Source: Aurantimicrobium minutum
GTDB taxonomy: Bacteria; Actinomycetota; Actinomycetes; Actinomycetales; Microbacteriaceae
Length of the DNA stretch: 64,000 nucleotides
Direction of reading: 5' to 3'
NCBI RefSeq assembly: GCF_029892845.1
Contig: NZ_JARXVT010000003.1
Span: 186,001-250,000 of the forward strand
In this document: piece by piece, positions 9,192 through 18,293 of the stretch
Layout of the letters: every line of letters begins with the position of its first letter
Position numbering within the stretch: the first letter of the stretch is position 1
Notes under the pieces: model-generated
Told to the model about the DNA's origin: nothing
The model's database searches: none
Seen by the model: only the letters and a program-made list of their open reading frames with translations
Position numbers and translations under genes: made by a program

Positions 9192-9689
9192 CTAGTTGGT
9201 CGTTGCGGGAGCAGGTGCAGTGGTGGGGTAACCCTCAGGAATGATGTCGTTACCGTTTGCATCATGCTCGTGTGGAACGTTGCCAGGCATGGAGCCATCA
9301 GCTTCGAGACCACCCTGTGGTCCGCCGGCCATCTCGCCCTTGGGGCCGTGACCGCGCTTGCCTTCATGGCCTTCGCCGCCACCTTGAGGACCGCCTTCGC
9401 CCAGTTCCATGTGCGCAGGGGGCTGACCTGCAGCCTGTGGCCCTCCACCAGCATGACCGATCACGTTGGCGACAGCAATGCCGCTTCCGAATACACCAGC
9501 TAAGAGAGCAACGCTTGCTGCAGAGATACCGATGATCGCACCGGTGCCGAGGCGACGCTTGGAGCGGGCTTCAGCGATGGGTGTTACCGGAGTTTCGGTT
9601 TCTTCAGCTGCAGCTTCGGGGGTGTACTCAGCAGGAGTCTGAGTTGCCTCTGCGTTGTCGAGGTTGTCGTTGTTGTCGTTCTTTGGCAT
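9192..9689 (-). CDS. membrane-anchored Gly/His/Pro-rich protein, function unknown
   Basis: A 165-residue protein with an acidic, low-complexity cytoplasmic N-terminus (about 45 residues), a KRR stop, one hydrophobic helix (about residues 48-72), and a Gly-, His- and Gln-rich outer tail that includes GHEGKRGHG, HMELGEGG and HEHDANG clusters. I choose the second ATG (9689) because AAGGAGG is 7 bases from it but only 1 base from the first. The His and acidic clusters and the neighbouring copA hint at metal binding outside the membrane, but this is inference. No family is recognised. Its promoter region carries three 11-bp direct repeats (9755-9787). Confidence 0.75.
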   Translation of the reverse strand: MPKNDNNDNLDNAEATQTPAEYTPEAAAEETETPVTPIAEARSKRRLGTGAIIGISAASVALLAGVFGSGIAVANVIGHAGGGPQAAGQPPAHMELGEGGPQGGGEGHEGKRGHGPKGEMAGGPQGGLEADGSMPGNVPHEHDANGNDIIPEGYPTTAPAPATTN

Positions 9690-9754
9690 CTGCATGCCTC
9701 CTTACGTTCGTTTTGTGTGGTGGCCTTGTGGCCGGTAATTACACACTGGAGAAC

Positions 9755-9787
9755 GAAGCTATGAGGACACTATGAACGGGTTATGAG
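9755..9787. promoter_or_regulatory. three tandem 11-bp repeats (TATGAR-N5), probable response-regulator site
   Basis: TATGAG (9760), TATGAA (9771) and TATGAG (9782) recur at exactly 11-base steps. Read on the minus strand they are CTCATAA-N4-TTCATAG-N4-CTCATAG, the 7+4 geometry of OmpR/PhoB/PhoP family direct repeats. They end 65 bases before the start codon of the Gly/His-rich protein gene, just upstream of a possible TGTGTAATTA extended -10. The last repeat overlaps the stop codon of the next gene. Confidence 0.5.
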
Positions 9788-11289
9788 AGAGCAGAGAGTT
9801 TTGCCTGGATTTTTCTCTCAAGAAAACGCTGCTGAGCTGTGGCCACAATCTTGTTGGCCATGCCGTTGAAGATGATGCCATGCGCAGGAAGAATCGAAAG
9901 CCAATACAGGCGGCCGCCAAGCCCACGTGGGAAGAAGATGGCGCGCTGCGTGTAGTGAGAAGTTCCATCAGGCAGAGCATCTGCAGTGAGCTCCAGCCAG
10001 GCCAGGCCAGGAACTTTCATCTCCGCACGCAGGCGCAGGAAGTTGCCGTGATCGATGCGCTCCACGCGCCACCAGTCCACGGCCTCCCCCACACGAAGCT
10101 TCTCGGGATTGCTTCGTCCGCGACGTAAACCAACGCCTCCGACGAGCTTGTCGGCAAAGCCGCGGGCTGCCCAGGCAATGGGAAGTGAATACCAACCGTT
10201 ATCCCCACCAATCCCCTCGATGACAGCCCAGAGGTCCTCAACTGGTGAGTCACAGTCACGTTCTTTGAGGTCAATATAGACACGGTGACCAGCCCATTCA
10301 GGGTCACTCGGAAGAGGGTCGCTGGGAGCGCCATCGACACTGGAGTTCTGCCAACTCGTCTCCAACTCCCCTTCTTTCATTCGCTCAAGAGCGAGATGGA
10401 CCGCAGTGCGATAAGGCAATAAGCCTTCTGGCGGTGGCGGAATGATCGAATCGATATCGTGCTCATTCATCACGCAGTCGTGTTGAAGTGAGGCAATGAT
10501 CGGCACGGCGAGCGCACGTGGAATGGGCGTGACGAGGTTGACCCATTGACTGGCTAAGTAGGGGGTGAGAACGGGCAGTCGAAGGATGGCACGTTCTTTC
10601 ATCCCTGCTTCAACGGCATAGCCGTTCATCATTTCGGAGTACTTCAGAACTTCTGGCCCGCCAATGTCGAGCGTGCGATTCACACTCGCAGGAAGATCCG
10701 CTGCCTTGATCAAGTAATACATCACGTCACGAACGGCAATGGGCTGAATGAGGTTGCCCACCCACTTGGGTGCCGTCATGACGGGAAGCACATCGGTGAG
10801 GTGCCTAATCATTTCAAAGCTTGTGGATCCAGAGCCAATAATCACGCCGGCTTGCAAGGCGACAGTGGGGACTCCGGAATCAAGAAGTATCTCACCCACT
10901 TCTGCCCGTGATCGGAGATGCTTGGAGAGTTCACCCGTGGCGGGGTGGAGACCTCCCAGATACACAATCCGGGAAAGTTTGTTGGTTTTGGCTGCGTGAG
11001 CGACGTTCCTGGCGCCGGTGAGTTCTTTAGCCTCAAAGTCACCTTTTTGCCCCATGGCATGGACCAAGTAGTAGAGAACATCGATGTCGACACATGCCTG
11101 GTTGACTGCCTCTGCATCCAGCAGATCACCTTCGACAATCTCTACCTGAGCGCGCCACGGCACGTCCTTGAGCTTGTCGGCAGTGCGGACCAGCACTCGA
11201 ACGCTGAAGCCCGCTTCAAGGAGACGTGGAACTAGGCGCCCACCGATATAGCCGGTTGCACCGGTGACCAGTGCTCTGCGAATCGACAT
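9781..11289 (-). CDS. SDR-family NAD(P)-binding protein with DUF2867 C-terminal domain
   Basis: A 502-residue two-domain protein. Residues 1 to about 300 are an atypical short-chain dehydrogenase fold: glycine motif TGATGYIGGRL at residues 8-18, then DVLYYLVHAMG and the NmrA-like pattern of a sugar or flavin epimerase relative. The remaining 200 residues (from about PEWAGHRVYID) match the DUF2867/polyketide-cyclase-like domain found in YbjT-type proteins. There is no signal peptide. Function unknown; such proteins are proposed to act in envelope or redox metabolism. It is divergent from the secreted nuclease gene, with only 53 bases between the start codons. Confidence 0.82.
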   Translation of the reverse strand: MSIRRALVTGATGYIGGRLVPRLLEAGFSVRVLVRTADKLKDVPWRAQVEIVEGDLLDAEAVNQACVDIDVLYYLVHAMGQKGDFEAKELTGARNVAHAAKTNKLSRIVYLGGLHPATGELSKHLRSRAEVGEILLDSGVPTVALQAGVIIGSGSTSFEMIRHLTDVLPVMTAPKWVGNLIQPIAVRDVMYYLIKAADLPASVNRTLDIGGPEVLKYSEMMNGYAVEAGMKERAILRLPVLTPYLASQWVNLVTPIPRALAVPIIASLQHDCVMNEHDIDSIIPPPPEGLLPYRTAVHLALERMKEGELETSWQNSSVDGAPSDPLPSDPEWAGHRVYIDLKERDCDSPVEDLWAVIEGIGGDNGWYSLPIAWAARGFADKLVGGVGLRRGRSNPEKLRVGEAVDWWRVERIDHGNFLRLRAEMKVPGLAWLELTADALPDGTSHYTQRAIFFPRGLGGRLYWLSILPAHGIIFNGMANKIVATAQQRFLERKIQAKLSALS

Positions 11290-11342
11290 GTCCTGACTCT
11301 ACGCCTGGAAGCTTGGTAGCTTCTATATACGGGGAGGGAAAA

Positions 11343-12335
11343 ATGCCGACTAAAAAACGCCTGTGGCTCAGTGGCGTCATCGCTGTCCTGATTCTCCTGC
11401 CCATTGTTTCTGTGGGCTCTGCCTTCAACGCTGTGCAGTCCATGCAGACGGTGGGCACCGTTGAATCTCTCGAGCAGGCACTCTATGGAACAGAAGTTCC
11501 AGTTGATATTGCGATCCCGACAGAAACCGCCTCCGCCACCCCGGATGTTCCGGCAACACAAACTGCCCAACTGGGCTCCACTAGTGCCACCTCGTTCTTG
11601 TCATTGCTCGACCAACTCGCTACCGACGATTCCCCAGGAACTCACACCGGCTACAACCGGGACTACTTCAATGCGTGGGTTGATGCCGATGGCGATGGCT
11701 GTAATACCCGTGCTGAAGTTCTCATCATGGAGTCACAATCAGCGGTGACGACCCGTGGTCGATGCACGGTCAGCACTGGCCAGTGGGTTTCGGCCTATGA
11801 CGGCGCTACTTTGACCGATGCTGGTGATCTTGACATTGACCACTTTGTTCCCCTCAACGAAGCCTGGGGTTCTGGTGCTTATGGCTGGGATAGTGCGACT
11901 CGGGTGAGCTTTGGCAACGACTTAGGCTATGACGCCTCTTTGCTCGCCGTGACCGCCAGCTCTAACCGCTCCAAAAGCGATCAGGATCCTGCGCAGTGGA
12001 TGCCAACCAACCACAGCTACTTCTGTGACTACGCAGCAACGTGGGTTGCAGTGAAGTGGCGCTGGAGTTTGACTGTTGATTCTCTGGAACGACTCACCCT
12101 GCAATCAATTCTCAATGGCTGCTCCACGGTGAGCATCACCGTTCCTGAGAAAGCAGTGGTGACCGCAGGGACGGTTTCTGAACCCGTTGCCCCGGTCAGT
12201 GATGGGGTTCTCGACACCAACTATGGAACCTGTTCTGTGGCGCAAGCTAATGGCGCAGGTCCCTACTACCAAGGCGTGGATCCTGAATATGCCTGGTATC
12301 GCGACCGCGACAAAGACGGCATTGTCTGCGAATAG
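11343..12335 (+). CDS. secreted HNH-type nuclease (DUF1524) with excalibur domain
   Basis: A 330-residue exported protein. An N-terminal KKR and a hydrophobic helix (residues 7-30) form a signal peptide or anchor, followed by a Thr/Ala/Pro linker (50-80). The DUF1524/GmrSD-type HNH nuclease domain has DIDHFVPLNEAW at 164-175, with the conserved Asn/Asp pattern NRSKSDQDPAQWMP at 208-221. The C-terminal 40 residues form an excalibur calcium-binding domain with Cys297 and the ending DRDKDGIVCE. The start ATG is chosen because GGGAGGG lies about 5 bases upstream. It probably degrades extracellular DNA for nutrients or defence; the preferred substrate is not visible. Confidence 0.85.
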   Translation: MPTKKRLWLSGVIAVLILLPIVSVGSAFNAVQSMQTVGTVESLEQALYGTEVPVDIAIPTETASATPDVPATQTAQLGSTSATSFLSLLDQLATDDSPGTHTGYNRDYFNAWVDADGDGCNTRAEVLIMESQSAVTTRGRCTVSTGQWVSAYDGATLTDAGDLDIDHFVPLNEAWGSGAYGWDSATRVSFGNDLGYDASLLAVTASSNRSKSDQDPAQWMPTNHSYFCDYAATWVAVKWRWSLTVDSLERLTLQSILNGCSTVSITVPEKAVVTAGTVSEPVAPVSDGVLDTNYGTCSVAQANGAGPYYQGVDPEYAWYRDRDKDGIVCE

Positions 12336-12350
12336 GACTTAACAGAACAA

Positions 12351-12378
12351 GGGCCCGACCTCCGAGGAGGTCGAACCC
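12351..12378. terminator. bidirectional terminator between convergent genes
   Basis: CGACCTCC pairs with GGAGGTCG around a tight GA-containing loop, extended by GGG/CCC. It lies between the convergent nuclease and Cys-rich peptide genes; on the minus strand it is followed by a T-rich run (CCCTTGTTCTGTT). Confidence 0.7.
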
Positions 12379-12397
12379 TTGTGCGCTGTGTTTACGC

Positions 12398-12496
12398 TTA
12401 CTTTCCGCCGCAGCACGCGCCGCCGCAGCAGCCGCCCTCTTCGCCGCCACCGAGGGTAGCGGAAGGGGTCTCAAGCTTGATGTTTGCGGTTGCCAT
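12398..12496 (-). CDS. 32-residue Cys/Gly-rich peptide (CCGGACC tail)
   Basis: A very short gene supported by a strong ribosome site (AAGGAG, 5 bases before ATG 12496) and its own downstream terminator. The peptide has a 15-residue leader-like start (MATANIKLETPSATL), a Gly/Glu hinge and a tail GGCCGGACCGGK with two Cys pairs. Two adjacent Cys pairs suggest metal binding or modification of a ribosomally made peptide. No modifying enzyme lies next to it; the nearest genes are a secreted nuclease (convergent) and an SMR efflux gene upstream on the same strand. An upstream in-frame ATG (12589) lacks a ribosome site. Function unknown. Confidence 0.65.
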   Translation of the reverse strand: MATANIKLETPSATLGGGEEGGCCGGACCGGK

Positions 12497-12621
12497 GTGG
12501 TCTCCTTCAGATAAGGGGTGACCGTCGGGGCTTTCGCCTGACCGGTCGAGGTCTATATCCAGTGTGCGCTTGTTTTCTCTGAACGTCAACGTCAGATGTG
12601 GGTATGTCGCCGAGAGCTTAA

Positions 12622-12954
12622 TTACCCGTGTGAGCTACCCATCTCCAGAAGCACAACACCAATAATGATCAGAGCAAGTCCCAGGAAGCCCCAGGCGTTG
12701 AGGTTTTCTTTGAACAAGAAGATGCCCATAATGGCAACCAGCGCGGTTCCCACTCCAGCCCAGATTCCATAGGCAACACCCATGCTCAGGCCTTTAGACA
12801 GGCCTAGCCCTAAGGATGCGAAGGCAGATAGATAGCCGACGAAAACAAAGATGGTCGGTATGACTTTGGTGAAACCTTCACTCATCTTGAGTGCAAGTGT
12901 TCCCACCACCTCGGAGACAATCGCGAGGGCAAGAAGTAAGTATGCAACAACCAT
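12622..12954 (-). CDS. small multidrug resistance (SMR) efflux protein
   Basis: A 110-residue protein with four transmembrane helices, the usual SMR length. The essential membrane Glu (Glu15, matching EmrE Glu14) lies in AIVSEVVGTLALK, and the second and third helices carry GVAYGIWAGVGTALVAIMG, the family signature (split here by position: about residues 58-76). Proteins of this type dimerise and exchange protons for cationic compounds or guanidinium. It begins 9 bases downstream of the IclR-type regulator stop, so it may be cotranscribed with it. Substrate unknown. Confidence 0.9.
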   Translation of the reverse strand: MVVAYLLLALAIVSEVVGTLALKMSEGFTKVIPTIFVFVGYLSAFASLGLGLSKGLSMGVAYGIWAGVGTALVAIMGIFLFKENLNAWGFLGLALIIIGVVLLEMGSSHG

Positions 12955-12963
12955 GAGTTCAGC

Positions 12964-13749
12964 CTAACTTGCACCGTGAATACGACGACTGAGCTCGTGC
13001 GCAGTGGTCGTCATTTCCGGCAGGAGAGAGTCGATTCGCTCTTTGAATGCATCTGGAGTGTTCAATCCAGCTGCCGAGAAGGTCACGGCAATACCTGCCG
13101 CCGGCCAACCAATGTGGTCCTTCACGACGACTCCTACTGACGCCAAACCCTCCGTGACCTCTCCACGCTCCAGGGAATAACCCTGGGTCGCGGCATCAGT
13201 GACGAGTGCTTTGAGCTCGCGGTAGGTGCGGGGTCCCGTGCTCGCCACTCCTGCACGCTGAGTAAAGACGATGCTGTCGGGATACAGCGCACGTAGCTGT
13301 GCTGCGGGCAGCGCCGAGAGCAGGGCGCGACCAGAAGCAGTGAGGTGCGCTGGAAGACGAACACCGACGTCAGTAACAAGGCTGGGTCGACGTGGCGCAC
13401 GTTCTTCCACGACGTAGAGAACATCAGTGCCGTGCAGCACCGCAAGGTGAGCAGATTCTCCGATGTGGTCCACCAGCTTTGCCAGCAGGGGTGCACCCAG
13501 TCGAGTCAGGGGCTGTTGGCGGGTATATGCAGAGGAAAGTTCAAAAGCGGCGGGGCCAAGGCCATAGCGGCGCTCTTCGGGGATGTGCAGGGCAAAGCCA
13601 CGCTCGGTGAGCACAGTCAGGATTTGATAGACCGAGGATCTGGGCAACTCCAGTGCGGTGGCAATAGATTGGGCTGGTACCGGGCCACGCTGGTGAGCAA
13701 GATGCTCAAGAATGCGCAGGGTTGAATCGGCTGCAGGGACTTTACTCAC
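12964..13749 (-). CDS. hutR: IclR-family regulator, probable HutR
   Basis: A 261-residue IclR-type transcription factor. The N-terminal winged helix-turn-helix (residues 8-65) includes LPRSSVYQILTVLTERG as recognition helix; the C-terminal effector domain follows, with ASGRALLSALP near 125. It is divergent from hutH and an inverted repeat lies between them, so it most likely controls histidine use, as the IclR-type HutR of corynebacteria does. The effector would be histidine or urocanate; that is inference. The name rests on position more than on sequence identity. Downstream it is followed closely by the SMR gene. Confidence 0.85.
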   Translation of the reverse strand: MSKVPAADSTLRILEHLAHQRGPVPAQSIATALELPRSSVYQILTVLTERGFALHIPEERRYGLGPAAFELSSAYTRQQPLTRLGAPLLAKLVDHIGESAHLAVLHGTDVLYVVEERAPRRPSLVTDVGVRLPAHLTASGRALLSALPAAQLRALYPDSIVFTQRAGVASTGPRTYRELKALVTDAATQGYSLERGEVTEGLASVGVVVKDHIGWPAAGIAVTFSAAGLNTPDAFKERIDSLLPEMTTTAHELSRRIHGAS

Positions 13750-13764
13750 AGCGCCAGTCTGCCA

Positions 13765-13782
13765 TGTCTGTCATCCCAGACA
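13765..13782. promoter_or_regulatory. probable HutR operator TGTCTG-N6-CAGACA
   Basis: A perfect 6-bp inverted repeat with a 6-base spacer between hutR and hutH. The core TCTGTCATCCCAGA agrees at 12 of 14 places with the corynebacterial HutR consensus as I remember it (TCTGwwATwCCAGA). Its right arm coincides with the proposed hutH -35, which fits repression. Confidence 0.6.
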
Positions 13783-13806
13783 CAAGGGGGTCTTTCACTG
13801 TATTTT
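13777..13806 (+). promoter_or_regulatory. possible hutH promoter
   Basis: CAGACA (13777-13782) and TATTTT (13801-13806) are 18 bases apart, pointing to a start near 13813 and a leader of about 23 bases. The -35 is weak, and hutH has no clear ribosome site. The overlap with the operator is the main support. Confidence 0.35.
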
Positions 13807-13835
13807 CGGGCTATTTTTTAGTGTGAAATCAGAGC

Positions 13836-15380
13836 ATGAGTTCAGTAGTCGTCGGCGCAGGTGCCGTATCCATCGAAGACGTGGTCGCAGTCGCCCGCCA
13901 CAACGCCACCATCACCCTTGATCCCACCGCACTTGCTGGCGTTGCCGCCTCCCGTGCCGTGATTGATGGACTGGCCTCTGACCCCAATCCCCACTACGGA
14001 ATCTCCACCGGCTTTGGCGCTCTCGCAACCACCTTCATTGAAACCGACCGCCGAGCTCAGCTCCAGGCATCTCTCGTTCGCTCTCACGCTGCTGGCTCCG
14101 GCCCCGAAGTGGAGCGCGAAGTTATTCGTGCGCTGATGCTCTTGCGCCTCTCCACTCTGATGACCGGTCGCACCGGTGTGCGCCCCGTGGTCGCTGAGAC
14201 CTATGCCGCTGTCATCAATGCAGGAATTACTCCCGTTGTTCGTGAATATGGATCCCTCGGTTGCTCCGGTGACCTCGCTCCTCTCTCACACTGTGCTCTG
14301 GCCACCTTGGGTGAAGGCGATGTTCGCGACGCAGAGGGTGCTCTCATGCCTGCAGCTGAAGCACTTGCGGCAGCTGGCATCACTCCGCTCAAACTCGAAG
14401 AAAAAGAAGGCCTGGCCCTCATCAACGGCACCGACGGCATGCTCGGCATGCTGGCACTGGCCATTACTGATCTCAAGATGTTGATGACCACCGTGGATGT
14501 TTCCGCAGCCATGAGCATCGAAGGCCTGATGGGCACCGACAAGGTATTCGCAGCAGACCTGCACGCACTGCGTCCCCAGGTTGGCCAGGGACAGTCAGCA
14601 ACGAACCTGCGCTATATCCTCGCTGACTCCCCCATCGTGCACTCACACGCAGGCCCCGAAGATGGCCGCGTGCAGGATGCGTATTCTCTTCGCTGTTCAC
14701 CCCAGGTTCACGGTGGTGCGCGGGATACGATTTCTCACGCCGAGATGGTGGCAGGTCGCGAACTGGCATCTGCCGTGGACAACCCCGTACTGACCGTAGA
14801 TGGTCGCGTGGAGAGCAATGGAAACTTCCACGGTGCTCCTGTGGCGTATGTGCTCGATTTCCTCGCCATCGTTGCAGCTGACGTAGCCTCGATGAGCGAA
14901 CGCCGCACAGACCGCTTCCTCGACCGCGCACGCAACCAGGGCCTTCCTCCCTTCCTCGCCCACGAAGTCGGTGTCGACTCTGGCCTCATGATTGCCCAAT
15001 ACACCGCAGCTGGTTTGGTTTCAGAGATGAAGCGCCTGGCAGTTCCCGCCTCTGCCGACTCCATTCCTTCCAGCGCCATGCAGGAAGACCACGTTTCGAT
15101 GGGTTGGCATGCGGGACGCAAACTGCGCAAGGCAGTCGATGCGTTCTCCCGCGTGATCGCCATTGAACTCATGACTGCAGCCAGGGGCATTGATCTGCGC
15201 GAACCTCTCAAGCCCAGCCCCATTACTGGTGCAGTCATTGCCGAACTGCGCAGCAACGGCGTTGCCGGCCCCGGCGCAGACCGCTTCCTCTCCCCCGAGA
15301 TTGAAGCAGCAGCAGAACTCACTCTGAGTGGACGCATTGCAGCGGTCGCTCAGTCCGCAGCCACTACCCCACTGATCTAG
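13836..15380 (+). CDS. hutH: histidine ammonia-lyase
   Basis: First step of histidine catabolism: deaminates L-histidine to trans-urocanate and ammonia using an autocatalytic MIO group. The protein is 514 residues, the normal length. The MIO tripeptide sits in [14 protein letters not shown] and reads Cys143-Ser144-Gly145, where many family members have Ala-Ser-Gly; Ser and Gly, which are essential, are kept. YGISTGFG at 54-61 supplies the active-site Tyr, and the central helix has the expected [13 protein letters not shown]. First gene of hutH-hutU-hutI; the hutU start is 31 bases downstream with a strong ribosome site. Confidence 0.96.
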   Translation: MSSVVVGAGAVSIEDVVAVARHNATITLDPTALAGVAASRAVIDGLASDPNPHYGISTGFGALATTFIETDRRAQLQASLVRSHAAGSGPEVEREVIRALMLLRLSTLMTGRTGVRPVVAETYAAVINAGITPVVREYGSLGCSGDLAPLSHCALATLGEGDVRDAEGALMPAAEALAAAGITPLKLEEKEGLALINGTDGMLGMLALAITDLKMLMTTVDVSAAMSIEGLMGTDKVFAADLHALRPQVGQGQSATNLRYILADSPIVHSHAGPEDGRVQDAYSLRCSPQVHGGARDTISHAEMVAGRELASAVDNPVLTVDGRVESNGNFHGAPVAYVLDFLAIVAADVASMSERRTDRFLDRARNQGLPPFLAHEVGVDSGLMIAQYTAAGLVSEMKRLAVPASADSIPSSAMQEDHVSMGWHAGRKLRKAVDAFSRVIAIELMTAARGIDLREPLKPSPITGAVIAELRSNGVAGPGADRFLSPEIEAAAELTLSGRIAAVAQSAATTPLI

Positions 15381-15411
15381 TCAACACGAAGAATTAGCCA
15401 AGGAGAACATC

Positions 15412-17070
15412 ATGACCTCAGGACCTCGCACCGTTCGCGCAGCTCGCGGAAACAAGCTGACCGCTAAAAACTGGCAGACCGAAGCCCCCATGCGCATGCT
15501 CATGAACAACCTCGACCCTGAAGTTGCTGAGCACCCCGAGAAACTCGTGGTCTATGGCGGCACCGGTAAGGCTGCCCGCACATGGGAAGCATACGACGCC
15601 ATCGTGCGCACCCTCGAAACTCTGGAATCCGACGAGACCCTCCTGGTTCAGTCGGGAAAGCCTGTGGGCGTTTTCCGCACCAACGAGTGGGCCCCTCGTG
15701 TCCTCATCGCTAACTCCAACTTGGTGGGTGACTGGGCAACCTGGCCTGAGTTCCGCAAGCTCGAGGCAGAAGGTTTGACCATGTATGGCCAGATGACTGC
15801 TGGGTCCTGGATCTACATTGGAACCCAGGGCATCCTGCAGGGTACTTACGAAACCTTCGGTGCCGTTGCACGCCAGCACTTTGGTGGCACCCTCGCTGGA
15901 ACGCTGACGTTGACCGGTGGATGCGGTGGCATGGGTGGTGCACAGCCTCTGGCTGTCACCATGAATGATGGTGTTGTTCTCATCGTGGATGTGGATGCCT
16001 CCCGTCTCGAGCGCCGCGTTGAACACGGCTACCTCGACGAGATGACTCATGACCTCGATGACGCGATTGCTCGCGTTCTCGCCGCGAAGGAATCAAAGAC
16101 TCCACTTTCTGTGGGCATCGTGGGTAATGCTGCTGACGTGTTCACTGAGCTCCTGGAGCGCAAAGTTCCCATCGACATCGTGACCGACCAGACCAGTGCT
16201 CACGACCCTCTCTCCTACCTCCCCGAGGGTGTCTCTGTTGAAGAATGGCACGCCAAGGCAGAAGCAGATTCCGTCTGGTTCACCGATCACTCCCGCGCAG
16301 CCATGGCGAAACAGGTCAAGGCCATGGTTGAGTTCCAGGATGCTGGCGCCATCGTCTTCGACTACGGCAACTCGATCCGTGCTGAAGCCAAGCTCGGCGG
16401 TTACGACCGAGCTTTCGAATTCCCTGGATTCGTTCCTGCCTACATCCGCCCATTGTTCTGTGAGGGCAATGGTCCCTTCCGCTGGGTTGCTCTTTCTGGT
16501 GACCCAGAAGATATCGCCAAGACTGACAAGGCCATCCTGGAGCTCTTCCCTGAGAATGAGCACCTCAAGCGATGGATCACCAAGGCGGGCGAGAAGGTTC
16601 ACTTTGAGGGGCTGCCTGCTCGCATCTGCTGGCTTGGTTACAAGGAACGCCACCTCGCTGGACTCAAGTTCAACGAGATGGTTGCTTCAGGGGAGCTTTC
16701 TGCTCCGATCGTGATTGGTCGCGACCACCTGGACTCCGGTTCGGTAGCTTCCCCCTACCGCGAGACAGAAGCAATGAAGGATGGCTCAGACGCTATCGCT
16801 GACTGGCCTTTGCTCAACGCGCTGCTCAACGCGGCATCGGGTGCAACCTGGGTTTCCCTCCACCACGGTGGTGGCGTCGGCATCGGCCGTTCCATCCACT
16901 CTGGTCAGGTCACTGTTGCCGATGGCACCCCACTGGCAGCACAGAAGCTCGAGCGTGTACTGACCAACGACCCCGGAACCGGCGTGATGCGTCACGTTGA
17001 TGCTGGTTATGAGCGTGCTGAAGAAGTAGCACGCGAACGTGGTCTGCGCGTTCCCATGCAGGAAGGCTAA
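15412..17070 (+). CDS. hutU: urocanate hydratase
   Basis: Second step of histidine catabolism: hydrates urocanate to 4-imidazolone-5-propionate using tightly bound NAD+. The 552-residue length is standard. The NAD-binding [14 protein letters not shown] is near residues 180-193, the catalytic-region Cys in [12 protein letters not shown] near 350, and [18 protein letters not shown] with [10 protein letters not shown] near the C-terminus are hallmark motifs. AAGGAGAACATC precedes the ATG. It is followed by hutI after 17 bases, so the three genes are one transcription unit. Confidence 0.97.
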   Translation: MTSGPRTVRAARGNKLTAKNWQTEAPMRMLMNNLDPEVAEHPEKLVVYGGTGKAARTWEAYDAIVRTLETLESDETLLVQSGKPVGVFRTNEWAPRVLIANSNLVGDWATWPEFRKLEAEGLTMYGQMTAGSWIYIGTQGILQGTYETFGAVARQHFGGTLAGTLTLTGGCGGMGGAQPLAVTMNDGVVLIVDVDASRLERRVEHGYLDEMTHDLDDAIARVLAAKESKTPLSVGIVGNAADVFTELLERKVPIDIVTDQTSAHDPLSYLPEGVSVEEWHAKAEADSVWFTDHSRAAMAKQVKAMVEFQDAGAIVFDYGNSIRAEAKLGGYDRAFEFPGFVPAYIRPLFCEGNGPFRWVALSGDPEDIAKTDKAILELFPENEHLKRWITKAGEKVHFEGLPARICWLGYKERHLAGLKFNEMVASGELSAPIVIGRDHLDSGSVASPYRETEAMKDGSDAIADWPLLNALLNAASGATWVSLHHGGGVGIGRSIHSGQVTVADGTPLAAQKLERVLTNDPGTGVMRHVDAGYERAEEVARERGLRVPMQEG

Positions 17071-17087
17071 GCCCTAGGCTCACAGTC

Positions 17088-18293
17088 ATGACCCGCACAC
17101 TCTTCACCAATATCGGATTGCTCGTCACGAACAATCCGAGCGAAGCTGTGCGCGCTGGCGGAACGAAAACTCCCATGGGGGAAATCGAGAACGCCGCCAT
17201 GATCGTGGACAACGGACTTGTTGCCTGGGTTGGCCGTGGAGTTGATGCCGAGACCGGCGGCGGTTTTGATATAGACGCAGTGGTCAATGTGCACGGAAAC
17301 ACTCTGATTCCAGGATTTGTAGATTCTCACTCGCACATTGTCTTTGCCGGCGATCGTGCCGGTGAGTTTGCTGCCCGCATGGAAGGCAAGCCCTATGCCG
17401 CTGGCGGAATACGTTCCACTGTGGCAGCGACACGTGAAGCAACAGATGAAGAGTTGCGTCACCGCCTGCACACATTGCTCGCTGAAATGCATGCTCAGGG
17501 AACCACCACCGTTGAAATCAAGAGTGGTTATGGCCTGGATGTTGCCACCGAAGAGCGTCTTGTTCGTCTGGCTCGAGAAGTCACCGAAGAAGTTACCTTC
17601 TTGGGAGCTCACGTTGTCCCCGCCGAATACAAAGACAGCCGTGAAGACTATGTTCAACTCGTGATCGGCGAGATGCTCGAGAAGTGTGCCCCTCATGCCA
17701 AGTGGATTGATGTCTTCTGTGAAGAAGGCGCATTCACTGTTGAGGAATCACGTCTCATCCTGAACGCAGGCAAGAAAGCAGGGCTTCTCCCCCGCGTTCA
17801 CGCTTCACAACTTGGCCCCGGTGAAGGAATTGCACTGGCTATTGAAGTCGGCGCTGCGTCAGTTGATCACTGCACGTATCTCACGGATGCCGATGTTGAG
17901 GCACTGGCTGCTTCGCAGACCGTGGCGACGCTGCTGCCAGGAGTCGAGTTCTCCACCAAGCAGCCCTACCCGTCCGGACGTCGCCTGATCGATGCTGGCG
18001 TCACAGTGGCACTCTCTACTGACTGCAACCCTGGCTCCAGCTTTACGTCCTCTATGCCCTTCTGCATCGCTGTGGCAGTGCGCGAGATGGGCATGACCCC
18101 CGCAGAGGCCCTCTGGGCCTCCACTGCAGGTGGTGCCCAGGCTTTGCAACGCACAGACGTGGGAAAGATCTCCGTCGGGATGCGTGCAGATATCGCTGAG
18201 ATTTCAGCCCCGAGCTATATCCACCTTGCCTACCGCCCAGGTGTTCCCCTGATTGGTCGCGTGTGGAAAGACGGAGAACTTATCGCTGGCTAA
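17088..18293 (+). CDS. hutI: imidazolonepropionase
   Basis: Third step: opens 4-imidazolone-5-propionate to N-formimidoyl-L-glutamate. It is an amidohydrolase-superfamily metalloenzyme of 401 residues. The metal-binding [11 protein letters not shown] is near residue 77-87, later ligands are in [22 protein letters not shown] and STDCNPGS, the last holding the catalytic Asp. The gene ends 14 bases inside the convergent hutG, and I see no terminator between them, so antisense overlap of the two transcripts is likely. Confidence 0.95.
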   Translation: MTRTLFTNIGLLVTNNPSEAVRAGGTKTPMGEIENAAMIVDNGLVAWVGRGVDAETGGGFDIDAVVNVHGNTLIPGFVDSHSHIVFAGDRAGEFAARMEGKPYAAGGIRSTVAATREATDEELRHRLHTLLAEMHAQGTTTVEIKSGYGLDVATEERLVRLAREVTEEVTFLGAHVVPAEYKDSREDYVQLVIGEMLEKCAPHAKWIDVFCEEGAFTVEESRLILNAGKKAGLLPRVHASQLGPGEGIALAIEVGAASVDHCTYLTDADVEALAASQTVATLLPGVEFSTKQPYPSGRRLIDAGVTVALSTDCNPGSSFTSSMPFCIAVAVREMGMTPAEALWASTAGGAQALQRTDVGKISVGMRADIAEISAPSYIHLAYRPGVPLIGRVWKDGELIAG

